DNA of 64,000 nt, taken from assembly GCA_003242885.1 (NCBI GenBank), contig QKMZ01000006.1:1106295-1170294 (forward strand), given 5' to 3'. Position numbers and translations under genes: made by a program. Origin of the DNA: Candidatus Melainabacteria bacterium (lineage in GTDB: Bacteria > Cyanobacteriota > Vampirovibrionia > Obscuribacterales > Obscuribacteraceae). This document shows, piece by piece, positions 51,275 to 60,920 of this stretch; positions within the stretch are counted from its first letter, which is position 1, and each line of letters opens with the position of its first letter. The notes under the pieces were generated by a model. That model did no database searches. It worked only from the letters and a program-made list of their open reading frames with translations, and was not told the origin of the DNA.

Positions 51275-53539
51275 TTATTTGATTTCTGCAGTGCCAGGAA
51301 GAGATTCGGCGACTAAGCCTTTATCTTTGACATGGCGTGGCAACATAATAGTGAATGTGCTGCCACCCTTGGAGTTTCGTCTCACCTTAATATCGCCGCT
51401 ATGTACGCGAATGATTTTTCTGCAGACGAAGAGACCAATTCCTGCGCTGCCGCCTACTTGCCTGCCGACAGCTCCCTGGAATGAATTCGTGAAGATTTTT
51501 TCTTGCTCTTCTTCAGCTATTCCAATTCCTGTGTCAGCTATGTCCAGATGAACGGAATTTTCAGTTGTTTTCAACGAAATTGTTACTGTGCCGCTATATG
51601 GTGTGAATTTTAGAGCGTTATCGAGCAGGTTGAGAATGACGCGCCGCAGTGCCATTCTGTCGCCCATTACAAGCGCATTTTCTGTGCTGACGTCAGGAAT
51701 GTATTTCAATTGAATGCCATGGCTGCTGAATAAGACCCGCAGTTCTTCGGCGCATTCTCTCACTAGCCCTGATATTTTTAGTGACTGCAAGGAGAAATTG
51801 AGGAATTCGTTTTCGCAGCGGTGCACATCAATCATGCTTTGCACCATTGTCAAAAGCGAGCGATTGCTGTTTTGCAGAACAGCCAACATATGCTCATGTC
51901 CCGATTCTACGGGACCCAGTGCTCCTTTGAGCATGGCATCCAGTGTACGTTCTGCTCCGATCAAAGGAGTTTTGAGGTCATGTACCAGGGCGGCCACAAA
52001 CTCTTCTTTCTTTTGCACATTATTGTATCGTTCAGTCGCCTCGATGAAGCTCATGCAAACTCCGGAAACATTGTTGCCTGCATCCTTCTGCGGCCAACAA
52101 GAAATGTCCCAATAACGCACCGATTCGCCTTGCTCTGTTTCAATTATCACGCGATGATTGTCCAGTTGTATTCTCTCTCCGCGCGAGAAAACGACTTGAA
52201 GCGTAGTCATATCGAATGCGCCGAGTATGTCGCTTATCTTCCTGTCGATAAGCTCTTCTCCTGGTATTCCGAAAAGGTCAGAAACTCTCTTGTTGGCATG
52301 GCGCACGATCATTTGATTGTCCAAGTGGACGATTCCAATCGGTGACATCTCGAGCGAATTGAATGTCATGCTCGGATTCATTGCCGGTAGTTTTGGAATT
52401 GTTGTGCGCCCACCGTTAACGTCCGTGCAGTATCCTACATAACCTATAAATGATTGATCGGCAAGAAAAAGAGGAAACGCTGATTCGAAAAATCTAGTGT
52501 GGCGCCCGTCTGTTCCTCTGAGTCTGACTTCGATGTGCCAAGGTAGTCGGCTTTCGAAGGCTGTTTCAGTCAGTTCGCGATAGCGTTTTAAATCTTCTGC
52601 GTGTACATGACGACGCCATCCGCAGCCGCGTTCATCGTCGATGTCGTTGCCTACAAATTCCAGCCAGCGTTTATTGAAGAAGATTCGATTGTCTGTAGAG
52701 TCGCTAATCCATTGCATGTTTGAACTGGAGTTAGTCAGAGCTACCATGCGCTGAGCCATCTCGTATGAAGAGCGCTCATTCATCTTGCTGCTGGTGACGT
52801 CTTTGACTATGCCGACAACACCGATAATCTCTCCCCTTCGATTACGCATAGGGTTATAGAAAGCCGTGAAAAAGCCATTCTTGCCAGTGTCAGGATTGTA
52901 GAAATATCGCTCTCTAGTAACATTGCGTTTGCCGTTAAGCGCTTCTTCGATCTCTGCTTTCTCGTTTATCTCACACAGGAAAGGCAAAGCCTCGTCAACC
53001 ACTTTTCCTGTGACTGCATTTCTATCAATTTCGAAGATTCTTTCCATGGCTGGATTCCATAGAAGGATTCGCAATTGCTCATCGAAAACAACCGTGCCTT
53101 CAAATGTACTGTTCAGCAATGTTTCGCTTATCTGCGTAGATAGCCAGGTGCCTCCCTGGCTGCGCTCCACCACTTTTAGAATATTTTTCCGCAGCCCATA
53201 CAATGTGCTTTCCAGCACGCTCAAACACTCGGCCGCTCCATATCTAATTAATTCGACGGAGCGTGAATCGTTCTCGTCTTCATCGAAAACTATGATCAAG
53301 CTCGATGGAGAGACGAGGTTTATCTGTGAAATGACTTCTTCAGCATGAGCTCCGAGAGTGAGTGCATTTAAAAGGACAATGTCGTGAAACCGGCTTGACA
53401 GCGCAGTGAACGCTTCATTCAGCTGGTTTACGTGGGCGGCAACTATTGGCTCACCCAGGTTGAATTCTGCGCCTGAACGTAGAACTGCAATCGGGGGACC
53501 GCCAATCACCAGCGCCTGGATGTCCATTGCACTAGTCAT
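51275..53539 (-). CDS. Histidine kinase with degenerate receiver and three PAS domains
   Basis: 754 residues. Residues 6-125 look like a receiver that has lost its acidic pair and has Asn58 at the phospho-acceptor place (IVLLNALTL). PAS1 about 140-260, PAS2 about 268-380 (PAS-PAC with HAEDLKRYRELTE), PAS3 about 392-505. HisKA: FVAALVHDLKTPLIGAE with the phospho-acceptor His. HATPase: NLLDNALKFTP, DIADTGIGIA, GIGLFVC. All kinase boxes are intact. No membrane segment, so a cytoplasmic sensor. Paralogous to the kinase 183 bases upstream (same VHDLKTPL-GAE block, same pseudo-receiver). No cognate receiver lies beside it. Confidence 0.9.
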   Translation of the reverse strand: MTSAMDIQALVIGGPPIAVLRSGAEFNLGEPIVAAHVNQLNEAFTALSSRFHDIVLLNALTLGAHAEEVISQINLVSPSSLIIVFDEDENDSRSVELIRYGAAECLSVLESTLYGLRKNILKVVERSQGGTWLSTQISETLLNSTFEGTVVFDEQLRILLWNPAMERIFEIDRNAVTGKVVDEALPFLCEINEKAEIEEALNGKRNVTRERYFYNPDTGKNGFFTAFYNPMRNRRGEIIGVVGIVKDVTSSKMNERSSYEMAQRMVALTNSSSNMQWISDSTDNRIFFNKRWLEFVGNDIDDERGCGWRRHVHAEDLKRYRELTETAFESRLPWHIEVRLRGTDGRHTRFFESAFPLFLADQSFIGYVGYCTDVNGGRTTIPKLPAMNPSMTFNSLEMSPIGIVHLDNQMIVRHANKRVSDLFGIPGEELIDRKISDILGAFDMTTLQVVFSRGERIQLDNHRVIIETEQGESVRYWDISCWPQKDAGNNVSGVCMSFIEATERYNNVQKKEEFVAALVHDLKTPLIGAERTLDAMLKGALGPVESGHEHMLAVLQNSNRSLLTMVQSMIDVHRCENEFLNFSLQSLKISGLVRECAEELRVLFSSHGIQLKYIPDVSTENALVMGDRMALRRVILNLLDNALKFTPYSGTVTISLKTTENSVHLDIADTGIGIAEEEQEKIFTNSFQGAVGRQVGGSAGIGLFVCRKIIRVHSGDIKVRRNSKGGSTFTIMLPRHVKDKGLVAESLPGTAEIK

Positions 53540-53722
53540 CGTTATTCACAAAGGTAAGAACCGAGTAGCGGATATCGCATCCGTTACCTATAAGATAGCA
53601 TCGGCAAGATCGAGCGGTAATTACCTAGAAGTGTGATAAATACTAGCGGCTGCAGCGTCACACTTTCGGTGATCATCCTTGGGGACTAAGTCTCATTTCT
53701 TCGAGGCTGTAAAACTTCGCTG

Positions 53723-55675
53723 TTAGCCGGCTATCGGCAAGCTGACGATGAACGTAGACCCCTGACCCTCTTTGCTTATAACGTCGATGGTGCCTTTGTT
53801 GTCGGTAACGATTTTTTTACACAGGTACAAACCAAGTCCGGTACCGACGGCAAATCGTTTGCCTCTCTCTCCCCTGAAAAACCGCTGAAATAGCTTCTCT
53901 TTGTCGATCTCTTCGATCCCGAGTCCTGTATCTCTGACACGAATTTCAACATTGTCTTTCTTTCTCTTGGCGTTGATTTCGACATGCGCACCCTTTTGGG
54001 AGAATTTGATGGCATTGTCTATAAGGTTGATAAATACTCGTTTTAAGCCAAGCCTGTTGGCAAGAACAGGCGGCAGCCCGTCGGGAAATTTGGCGGAAAG
54101 CTTTATTTCCTTTTGTTGCGCCAGCGCAAACAGTTCATCCACGCAAATCATCAAAAGCTCAGCGATGTCGACCTCTTCGAATACTGTTTCGTCTGTTTTA
54201 TTGTCGTAGTGATAAAACTCGATGAGATTTTGCACCATAGATAACAATTGCTGGTTGCTGCGTTTGAGCATGGACAATACATCGCTTTGTCCGGGATCCA
54301 AATCCCCAACCAGGCCACTAATCATTGACTCGAGTGTTTTTTCTGCACCGAGCAGCGGTGTTTTCAGGTCATGAACGAGAGTTGCAACGAAGTCTTCTCG
54401 TTGTTGAATCAATTTTCGCCTCTCTGTGACCTCCATCGTGCTTAAACAAACGCCGACAATTTCGTCGCTATCTCCTTTGAGCGGCCAGGCGGCCACGTCC
54501 CAGACAATTGGATTGCTTTCGCGAGAACCATTTGCGTGGACAAAGTGATTCTCTAGATGGATGCGCTCCCCTTTTTCCAAGACTTGTTTGAAAGCATCTT
54601 CTTTGAAGCTATTGACCAATTTGAAAAATGATTGCCCGAGCAATTCCGATTCCGGCTTGGTTAGTTGTTTGCAAACAGTGGGGTTCACTTTTGTGACCAA
54701 GAAGTTTGTATCCAACTTCCAGATACCAATCGGCGCGTTTTCAATTGTGCGCGATTGGTTGAATGCGACAATCTCCGCCTTGCTCGAAGCAACTGCCATC
54801 GGTCCCGATATGCCGGTATAGGCGCTCTCGGTAAGCTTCTGAAATGGAGTTTCTGCTAAAGGAGAATGTACGACGTTGCGATTGCTTTCCTTCATGGCTG
54901 TAACGTCTTTGAAAAGACATAAAACTCCGACGATGCGGCCTTCCGCATTTGTTATCGGCGCGTAACTGGATTCGAACAGACCTTTTTTGCCTGTTTTTGG
55001 ATGAACAAAGGGACGCTCTTGCGGTTTGACTGTTCTTCCTTGTCTGACGGCTACGAATAACTCGTCTTCCTCTACATCCTCGAGAAAGGGCAATACTTCC
55101 ACGGCGTTTTTGCCCACCGCTTCCATAGCCGAGATATTGAAAATCTGCTCCATACGTGGGTTCCAGAGCGCTATGCGGAAATTGAGGTCGTAGGCAAACA
55201 CGCCTTCCAGGCTCATGTTCAAGAGCATGTTGCCGATAAGCGGAACCAGGTTGAGGTTTTGCTTGGGCTCTGACTTCGTCTTCTCGGCTGCGCGCATTGA
55301 GGCACGCATAATAAACTCTGGACGTAAGCGACCGGACGCAAGGCAGTCGACGGCGCCATATCCGATCAACCGGCGCCGATATTCCTCGTCTTCTGGTCCC
55401 CCAAAAACGATCAATGGGGCGTCCGGAACTGTCTTGAGCATCCGATTAATGATCGACTCAGGATCGTTGCCGGTTATTTCCCGTCCGACAAATAGCACCT
55501 GGCAGTTCGCCACTCTGAAGTCACTTATCGAATCGGTCCATTCCTGATCGACCGGGGCCATGTACGAGTCGGCTCTCTCGCTATCGAAAGCCTTTTGCAG
55601 TGAACTGCGGTCGTTGTCGTTGCCCCCGACTACAAATGCTCGAAAATGCGAACCATTGCCAGAACTACCAGACAT
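53723..55675 (-). CDS. Histidine kinase with degenerate receiver and two PAS domains
   Basis: 650 residues. Residues 10-130 resemble a receiver with Gly64 in place of the Asp (VLFVGREITG) and no acidic pair. PAS1 about 150-270 (LEGVFAYDLNFRIALWNPRMEQIF), PAS2 about 315-425. HisKA with FVATLVHDLKTPLLGAE; HATPase with NLIDNAIKFSQ, VRDTGLGIEE and GTGLGLYLCKKI. The kinase core looks active. Cytoplasmic. Start ATG 55675 with GAGG 5 bases upstream. Paralogue of the kinase at 51275-53539, which has one PAS more; probably a tandem duplication followed by divergence. Confidence 0.9.
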   Translation of the reverse strand: MSGSSGNGSHFRAFVVGGNDNDRSSLQKAFDSERADSYMAPVDQEWTDSISDFRVANCQVLFVGREITGNDPESIINRMLKTVPDAPLIVFGGPEDEEYRRRLIGYGAVDCLASGRLRPEFIMRASMRAAEKTKSEPKQNLNLVPLIGNMLLNMSLEGVFAYDLNFRIALWNPRMEQIFNISAMEAVGKNAVEVLPFLEDVEEDELFVAVRQGRTVKPQERPFVHPKTGKKGLFESSYAPITNAEGRIVGVLCLFKDVTAMKESNRNVVHSPLAETPFQKLTESAYTGISGPMAVASSKAEIVAFNQSRTIENAPIGIWKLDTNFLVTKVNPTVCKQLTKPESELLGQSFFKLVNSFKEDAFKQVLEKGERIHLENHFVHANGSRESNPIVWDVAAWPLKGDSDEIVGVCLSTMEVTERRKLIQQREDFVATLVHDLKTPLLGAEKTLESMISGLVGDLDPGQSDVLSMLKRSNQQLLSMVQNLIEFYHYDNKTDETVFEEVDIAELLMICVDELFALAQQKEIKLSAKFPDGLPPVLANRLGLKRVFINLIDNAIKFSQKGAHVEINAKRKKDNVEIRVRDTGLGIEEIDKEKLFQRFFRGERGKRFAVGTGLGLYLCKKIVTDNKGTIDVISKEGQGSTFIVSLPIAG

Positions 55676-55796
55676 TTCGCCTCGTCTCGTAATGTATCTA
55701 TTTGCCGCGCCTAATATTAGTCATACCAAAAATCGAAAGGTCTTAAGTACCCTTTAGGGGTGATTGGTGACTGCACTCGCCGTCAGAACCATGGTT

Positions 55797-55816
55797 TGGT
55801 ATTGCCTGCAATACCA
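55797..55816. promoter_or_regulatory. Perfect 20-bp palindrome, candidate operator
   Basis: TGGTATTGCCTGCAATACCA is its own reverse complement except for the central CT. It has no U-tract, lies about 110 bases before the promoter of secG and about 120 bases before the divergent kinase gene. Could bind a dimeric regulator serving either side. Confidence 0.45.
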
Positions 55817-55924
55817 GTTTCGGCCTCGTCCTAAACCTCGAGTTTCGGTCAGTCTGCCCATCCTTTCTGCGGATTAGGCAAAACTAAAGGTATGTAGCCT
55901 GAAACCGAACTCAGATTTTACGGG

Positions 55925-55933
55925 TGTTATAAT
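55925..55933 (+). promoter_or_regulatory. Extended -10 promoter of the secG-ubiE-lpxB-msbA operon
   Basis: TGT followed by the perfect TATAAT (55928-55933), an extended -10. The -35 at 17 bases (CCGAAC) is poor. Predicted start near 55940, leader about 85 bases. Confidence 0.55.
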
Positions 55934-56024
55934 CTGCAATCGCATACACCCTTTGAGTCCAGCATTTGGGGCTTCTCAGGCGAAAACTGCGTTAGACCAG
56001 CAGAGAGCAGATGGAGAACAATTG

Positions 56025-56258
56025 ATGAGCGTCGCCTACACCGTACTACTTGTGGCACAAGCAGTGCTCGGTTTGATTATGATCCTGCTCGTTCTGCTCC
56101 ATGCCCCCAAAGGCGAAGGCATGGGAGGCATCGGCGGTACAGCCACGATGTTTACCGGGCGTCGCGGTGCTGAAGGTGGTCTCGATAAGCTCACCTGGGG
56201 CATCTTCCTGCTGTTTCTCGTATGTTGTATTCTCTCCGGTTTCGGTATAGTCAAGTAA
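56025..56258 (+). CDS. secG: Preprotein translocase subunit SecG
   Basis: 77 residues from ATG 56025 (GGAG 8 bases upstream). Two membrane segments (about 5-24 and 55-75) flank the conserved loop MILLVLLHAPKGEGMGGIGGTA and MFTGRRGAEGGLDKLTW, the SecG signature. Auxiliary subunit of the SecYEG channel in the inner membrane. First gene of a tight operon; ubiE begins 2 bases after its stop. Confidence 0.95.
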   Translation: MSVAYTVLLVAQAVLGLIMILLVLLHAPKGEGMGGIGGTATMFTGRRGAEGGLDKLTWGIFLLFLVCCILSGFGIVK

Positions 56259-56260
56259 GC

Positions 56261-56995
56261 ATGCCTTTTCGGCTTCCCGCAAAAGAAGAAAAAGCTCAGT
56301 ATGTCTTGAGCCAATTCGATCGTATTGCTCGTGGTTACGACCTGGCTAACGATTGCATTTCCATGGGCATGCACAGGCTTTGGAAGGATAAAGCCGTAAA
56401 GACGCTGCTCTCCTCTGAAAGCGGCAGTTATCTCGATGTCTGTTGTGGGACCGGTGACTTGGCATTACTGATCGCCAGTCGCCTGAAGTCTGGGAAGGTC
56501 ACAGGGTTAGACTTTTCGGGAAATATGCTGGATGTCGCCCGCAATCGCGAAGTGAGGTATCGAGAAAAACACAATACGCCAGTTCAATTAGATTGGATTA
56601 AGGGCGATGCCCTCGAGCTTCCTTTTCAAAATGGTTTGTTCGATGGCGCTATTGTCAGTTTTGGACTTCGCAACGTGACCGACTACCAAAAAGCCATCAA
56701 CGAACTGACCCGGGTTGTTAAGCCGGGTGGACGAGTGCTTAACCTGGACCTTGGAAAACCTGAAGGGCTTATATTCCCTCCTCTTTTCGCGTTTTACTTC
56801 AGCCAAATCGTTCCTTTGATCGGTCAAGTGCTCCAAAACGATCGCAAGGCATATACATATTTGCCTGAGTCCAAGCGCAATTATCCGGACCCCGAAGGCA
56901 TAAGCCAACTTTTCAAAAACGCTGGTCTTGCGGATGTTCGTCACATCAAGCTGGCGTCCGGTTCTGTTGCTTTGACTTTCGGAATAGTTCGGTGA
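56261..56995 (+). CDS. ubiE: UbiE/MenG demethylmenaquinone C-methyltransferase
   Basis: 244 residues from ATG 56261. The family pattern is clear: FDRIARGYDLANDCISMGMHRLWK, SAM site YLDVCCGTGDLALLIA, GLDFSGNMLDVAR, SFGLRNVTDYQKAINELTRVVKPGGRVLNLDL and YTYLPESKRNYPDPEG. C-methylates demethylmenaquinone (or the ubiquinone/plastoquinone precursor) in quinone synthesis. Overlaps lpxB by 4 bases (GTGA). Confidence 0.95.
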   Translation: MPFRLPAKEEKAQYVLSQFDRIARGYDLANDCISMGMHRLWKDKAVKTLLSSESGSYLDVCCGTGDLALLIASRLKSGKVTGLDFSGNMLDVARNREVRYREKHNTPVQLDWIKGDALELPFQNGLFDGAIVSFGLRNVTDYQKAINELTRVVKPGGRVLNLDLGKPEGLIFPPLFAFYFSQIVPLIGQVLQNDRKAYTYLPESKRNYPDPEGISQLFKNAGLADVRHIKLASGSVALTFGIVR

Positions 56996-58218
56996 CCGCG
57001 TTGACCGATGGGCTCGCCTCCGTAAAGGATGGCGGCGCTCAAAGATGCATCTGCGTGGTCGTAGGCGATATGTCTGCTGATAAGCACGTCGCCAAATTGG
57101 TCGGACATTTAAAGGAATTGCAGCCTGACCTCCACGTGTTTGGCGTGGGGGGACCGGAGATGGAAAAGGCTGGAGTAGAGTTGCTCTTTAACTGCCAGGA
57201 CTTCGCAGCGGTAGGCATCTTCAGGCTTATTCATAAAGTGCCGATGTTTGCCAATATTCGCAAAGTCATCCTTGATGAGATTGAAAAACGCAAGCCCGGA
57301 TGCGCTCTGCTCGTCGATTTTGGTGGTTTCAACATCGGTTTTTCTTCTGCTGTCCGCAATCGCTTCGCTAAATTGCCCATTGTTTACTTCATCTCGCCTC
57401 AGGTCTGGGGTTCTCGTCCCTGGCGATTGATTGAATTGGCTCGAAACGTATCTAAAATGTTGGTCATTTTTCCTTTCGAGCAAGCAATTTACGAGCGTAA
57501 AGGAATCCCCGCGCGTTTTGTCGGTCATCCGTTGATGCTTCACCCTGAGGTCTGGGATCAAAAGCACTCGCGGCATGATGTGATGACTGAATTGGGTTTG
57601 GACCCGGAAAAGCCTTTGGTTGCTATCTTTCCGGGAAGTCGCAAACAGGAAATCACTGACCACATGCCGGTGGTGGCTCAGGCGGTCAGATGGATGAAAC
57701 GGGTAAGACCTGATATTCAGTTTGTTCTTGCACAATCAAATGAGCGAATCGCTGGACTTGTTGCCGAACAATTGGAGAAGGAGAAGCTAAAACCCGGTCC
57801 AGACACGGGTTTGCATCTGGTCTCTTCGGAAGTGAATTACAGATTGCTGCCTGTCGCTGATTTAGTGTGGGCTAAATCCGGCACTACAACACTGGAAACA
57901 ACGCTTTGCGCGACGCCGATGATAATTTTTTATCGAGGAGACTGGCTCAGTTTCTTCCTCGTACTGTGCTTTAAGACCGTAAAACGGGTAGGTTGGCCCA
58001 ATCTTTTAGCGGGGCGTGATCTGGTCCCTGAACTAATTCAACTGGATTGTCGAGCGGAGAAACTCGTAAAATATACGCTCGATTTGATGGACGTGCCTGC
58101 GCTCAGGCGGGAGATGGCTTCAGAACTGCGAACATTGCGCGATCAGCTCGGACAAGGTGATTTTGCAAAAAATGCAGCTTTGGAAATTTTGGAGATTATT
58201 GGGTGCCGGACCGCGTAA
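56992..58218 (+). CDS. lpxB: Lipid-A-disaccharide synthase
   Basis: 408 residues of the GT19 family. FGVGGPEMEKAGVELLF, LVDFGGFNIGFSS, IVYFISPQVWGSRPWR, FVGHPL, IFPGSRKQEI, and the donor site AKSGTTTLETTLCATPMIIFYRG are all as in LpxB. The N-terminal motif usually read as GExSGD-[LM]-H is VGDMSADKH here, with Ala for Gly and Lys before His, so this loop is altered. Joins UDP-2,3-diacylglucosamine and lipid X to make the lipid A disaccharide, showing that the organism makes LPS. Overlaps ubiE and the msbA-like gene. Confidence 0.92.
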   Translation: MTALTDGLASVKDGGAQRCICVVVGDMSADKHVAKLVGHLKELQPDLHVFGVGGPEMEKAGVELLFNCQDFAAVGIFRLIHKVPMFANIRKVILDEIEKRKPGCALLVDFGGFNIGFSSAVRNRFAKLPIVYFISPQVWGSRPWRLIELARNVSKMLVIFPFEQAIYERKGIPARFVGHPLMLHPEVWDQKHSRHDVMTELGLDPEKPLVAIFPGSRKQEITDHMPVVAQAVRWMKRVRPDIQFVLAQSNERIAGLVAEQLEKEKLKPGPDTGLHLVSSEVNYRLLPVADLVWAKSGTTTLETTLCATPMIIFYRGDWLSFFLVLCFKTVKRVGWPNLLAGRDLVPELIQLDCRAEKLVKYTLDLMDVPALRREMASELRTLRDQLGQGDFAKNAALEILEIIGCRTA

Positions 58219-60068
58219 AAGACCAGCTTAAGCCGCAAGCAACTGACTCTAAGTTGTCGCAGGCGGAATCAAATGAAACCTCTCAAAAGACTGAGGCTAA
58301 ACGAGCTCGAATTGATTTGAGCGATCCGACCCAAGCGCAAATCTACATGCGCATGCTCAAGTACATCAAACCTTATTGGTTCATGTTTGTTCTCGGGCTG
58401 ATTGCTGCTGTTCCTTCCGGCGCTATGGATGGAGCCATTGCTTGGTTGGCTGGACAGGGCCTGCAGAAAATCGTTGTAGAAGGACGCGAACACTTTATTT
58501 ATTACGTGCCGGTTGCGGTGCTCATCATCGCCACATCACAAGGCGTATTTCGTTTTCTCGAATCGTATTGCATTAGATACGTTGGTGCTGCTGCAATTCG
58601 AGATTTGCGCAACGAGCTTTTTTGTCATTTGGAGAAACAGCCGCTGCTGTATTTCCAGGGGCAATCTTCGGGCGTTTTAATTGGTCGCATGATTAATGAC
58701 GTCGCCATTATCGAAAACGCAATTTCGCAGACTTTCCAATCGATGATAAGCAGAATGATCACTCTTCTGTCTTTGGCAGCAGTAGTGATTTTGCAAAGCT
58801 GGTGGCTAGCGATTGTCGCCCTCAGCATTCTTTCTTGTATTGTTTTGCCTGTGGGAATTCTCGGACGCAAGATTCGCAAGTCGTCGAGAAAGAGCCAGGA
58901 AGCGATTGGCGATCTCGTCTCTGTTCTTTCGGAATCGATTCAAGGCGCAAAGATTGTTCAGTCTTTCAATTTGGAACAGTTTCAAACATCCAAATTTTTT
59001 GCGACCAATCAAAGCTTTTTCTACAACACGACCAAAGCCGCTCGGCATGAAGCTTTGCTCTCACCGATATTGGCTTTCATTGGAGCTGCAGGAATTGCGG
59101 CAGTAATGTGGATCGCCGGCTATCAGGTCGTGAACAAACACATGACACTTGGATCGCTGACTTCGTTTGTAATTGCACTTTTGCTTTTGTACTCACCGAT
59201 CAAGAATATCGGACGCATCAATGGCGTTATCCAACCAGCGCTCGCTGCGGCAACTCGCATCTTTGAAGTTTTGGACAAAGCGCCTGATCTAACGGAAGTA
59301 GCTGACGCGAAAGAGCTGCACGAACTTCCGCACCAGATCAAATTCGACAAAGTTTGCTTCCAATATCCTGGAACAAATCAGCCTGTGCTGCGCGATATCG
59401 ACTTCGATATTCCAGCAGGTCAATTGATTGCTCTGGTCGGTCTTTCCGGATCAGGAAAATCCACACTTGCCAATTTGGTCCCTCGATTCTTTGATATTAC
59501 ATCTGGTGCCATCACAATTGATGGTATCAATGTCAATGAATACAAGCTAGAATCCCTGCGCTCCAGAATTGCTGTTGTCACTCAAGACAACTTTCTCTTC
59601 AACACGAGCATAGAAGAGAATATCCGGCTTGGAAGGCTGGACGCTACCAGGGAAGAAATTGAGAACGCAGCACGCGCCGCGTATGCGCATGATTTCATCT
59701 TGGATTTGAAAGAAGGCTATGAAACTCAGATTGGTGAGCGTGGTGTTCGTCTATCAGGCGGACAGCAACAGCGTCTAGCAATCGCCCGAGCTTTCTTGAA
59801 AAACGCACCGATACTTATTCTTGATGAGGCGACCAGCTCGCTCGACAATGAATCTGAGAAGATGGTTCAGGAAGCTCTAAACAACCTGATGAAAGGACGT
59901 ACGGTTATCGTTATTGCACACAGACTCTCCACAGTGCGCCATGCTGACCGTATTCTCGTACTTCAGGAAGGCAGTATTGTCGAATCTGGCAACCACGACA
60001 ATCTTATCGAGCACAACGGCGTGTATAGACGTTTGATCGAAGCTCAATTCGACCGTCAAGAAGCTTAG
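58203..60068 (+). CDS. MsbA-like ABC exporter (lipid A-core flippase type)
   Basis: 621 residues: a 45-residue polar N-terminus, an exporter membrane domain (about 55-360, six hydrophobic segments) and the ATPase domain. Walker A GLSGSGKST, Q-loop VTQDNFLF, signature LSGGQQQR, Walker B ILILDEATSSLD and H-loop IAHRLST are all canonical. Start GTG 58203 overlaps lpxB by 16 bases with GGAG 8 bases upstream. Placement directly after lpxB suggests flipping of lipid A across the inner membrane, though multidrug export cannot be excluded by sequence alone. Confidence 0.9.
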   Translation: MPDRVKDQLKPQATDSKLSQAESNETSQKTEAKRARIDLSDPTQAQIYMRMLKYIKPYWFMFVLGLIAAVPSGAMDGAIAWLAGQGLQKIVVEGREHFIYYVPVAVLIIATSQGVFRFLESYCIRYVGAAAIRDLRNELFCHLEKQPLLYFQGQSSGVLIGRMINDVAIIENAISQTFQSMISRMITLLSLAAVVILQSWWLAIVALSILSCIVLPVGILGRKIRKSSRKSQEAIGDLVSVLSESIQGAKIVQSFNLEQFQTSKFFATNQSFFYNTTKAARHEALLSPILAFIGAAGIAAVMWIAGYQVVNKHMTLGSLTSFVIALLLLYSPIKNIGRINGVIQPALAAATRIFEVLDKAPDLTEVADAKELHELPHQIKFDKVCFQYPGTNQPVLRDIDFDIPAGQLIALVGLSGSGKSTLANLVPRFFDITSGAITIDGINVNEYKLESLRSRIAVVTQDNFLFNTSIEENIRLGRLDATREEIENAARAAYAHDFILDLKEGYETQIGERGVRLSGGQQQRLAIARAFLKNAPILILDEATSSLDNESEKMVQEALNNLMKGRTVIVIAHRLSTVRHADRILVLQEGSIVESGNHDNLIEHNGVYRRLIEAQFDRQEA

Positions 60069-60161
60069 CCTGTGAGCGTTAGGCGTTTTAGGTGGCTGTC
60101 CAATTTCATACTTTATCTACATCAGTGGCATAATGGAAAAAAGCCCTGGGGGTAGAGCCAC

Positions 60162-60920
60162 ATGCAATGTATTAATTGTGGAAACCATCTTGAGCCGAAT
60201 TGGACTCATTGTCCACACAGCGGCAAATTCAAGTCCGTCCTTAAGCAAATGTCTGCAGAAGATATCGACCTAGTTTTCGAGAAATTGCTTGGTCAAGCAC
60301 AGAAGGATGTTGATAAAGCAAAGACATTGGCGGCTATCGCTGCTCGAACCTCTGGCGATAATCAGCCACCCCTCAGCGCAGACAAAACAAGCACGGTCAG
60401 GCAGCAGGTGTTTGAAGTCATTGTTAGGCAGGCTATTGCGGGCGCACCATGGCGTGAAATGTGTGCGGGTCCAATGACAGTAAACAGAATTACTGAAGAT
60501 GAAATACTTGAGGAAGTCGAACGGCGGCGTAATGCCAGCAATCCAAGACCATCAAAAGCTGACAAAGAGAAAAGAGTAACGCCACGCAAAGACGAAGAGT
60601 TTAAGTCAGAGAACCCAGCCCGTCCATTTTTCGAGACTGAGCAACCAAACTCTCCGTCGATGCGTTTGGATAAATTGCAACGCCGGCTGGAAGATTTCTT
60701 GGAAAAAGCTATCGAAGACGAACAGCAGCGTAAATACAGTAAGAAGCTGATTCTTGAACTGAATGAGATCGCGAATTCAGTAATCAGGCTGGAAGCCTTG
60801 GTCGGTACCATTCGGTCGGAAATTGCTGTAAACGTTGACCTGGAGCGCGAATTGTCGCGCAAAGCAAAACCATTCGAGCCACCCGATCAAAGCAGCGGGC
60901 CTCATCGTGTCGACTGGTAA
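60162..60920 (+). CDS. Zinc-ribbon-like N-terminus with coiled-coil C-terminus, unknown function
   Basis: 252 residues. It begins MQCINCGNHLEPNWTHCPHSG: a zinc-ribbon pattern in which the fourth Cys is replaced by Ser (CPHSG for CPxCG), so zinc binding may be lost or use another ligand. A helical middle region, a long polar linker (about 125-170) and a coiled coil (about 170-245) follow. No family recognised. GGGGGT lies before ATG 60162. Monocistronic by appearance, last gene before the accessory region. Confidence 0.55.
   Translation: MQCINCGNHLEPNWTHCPHSGKFKSVLKQMSAEDIDLVFEKLLGQAQKDVDKAKTLAAIAARTSGDNQPPLSADKTSTVRQQVFEVIVRQAIAGAPWREMCAGPMTVNRITEDEILEEVERRRNASNPRPSKADKEKRVTPRKDEEFKSENPARPFFETEQPNSPSMRLDKLQRRLEDFLEKAIEDEQQRKYSKKLILELNEIANSVIRLEALVGTIRSEIAVNVDLERELSRKAKPFEPPDQSSGPHRVDW

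Larger units (their letters stand above)
55676..56024. other. Divergent intergenic region before the secG operon
   Basis: 349 bases between the kinase gene (minus) and secG (plus). It holds the perfect 20-bp palindrome at 55797-55816 and the extended -10 promoter at 55925-55933. No convincing gene is seen. Confidence 0.5.
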
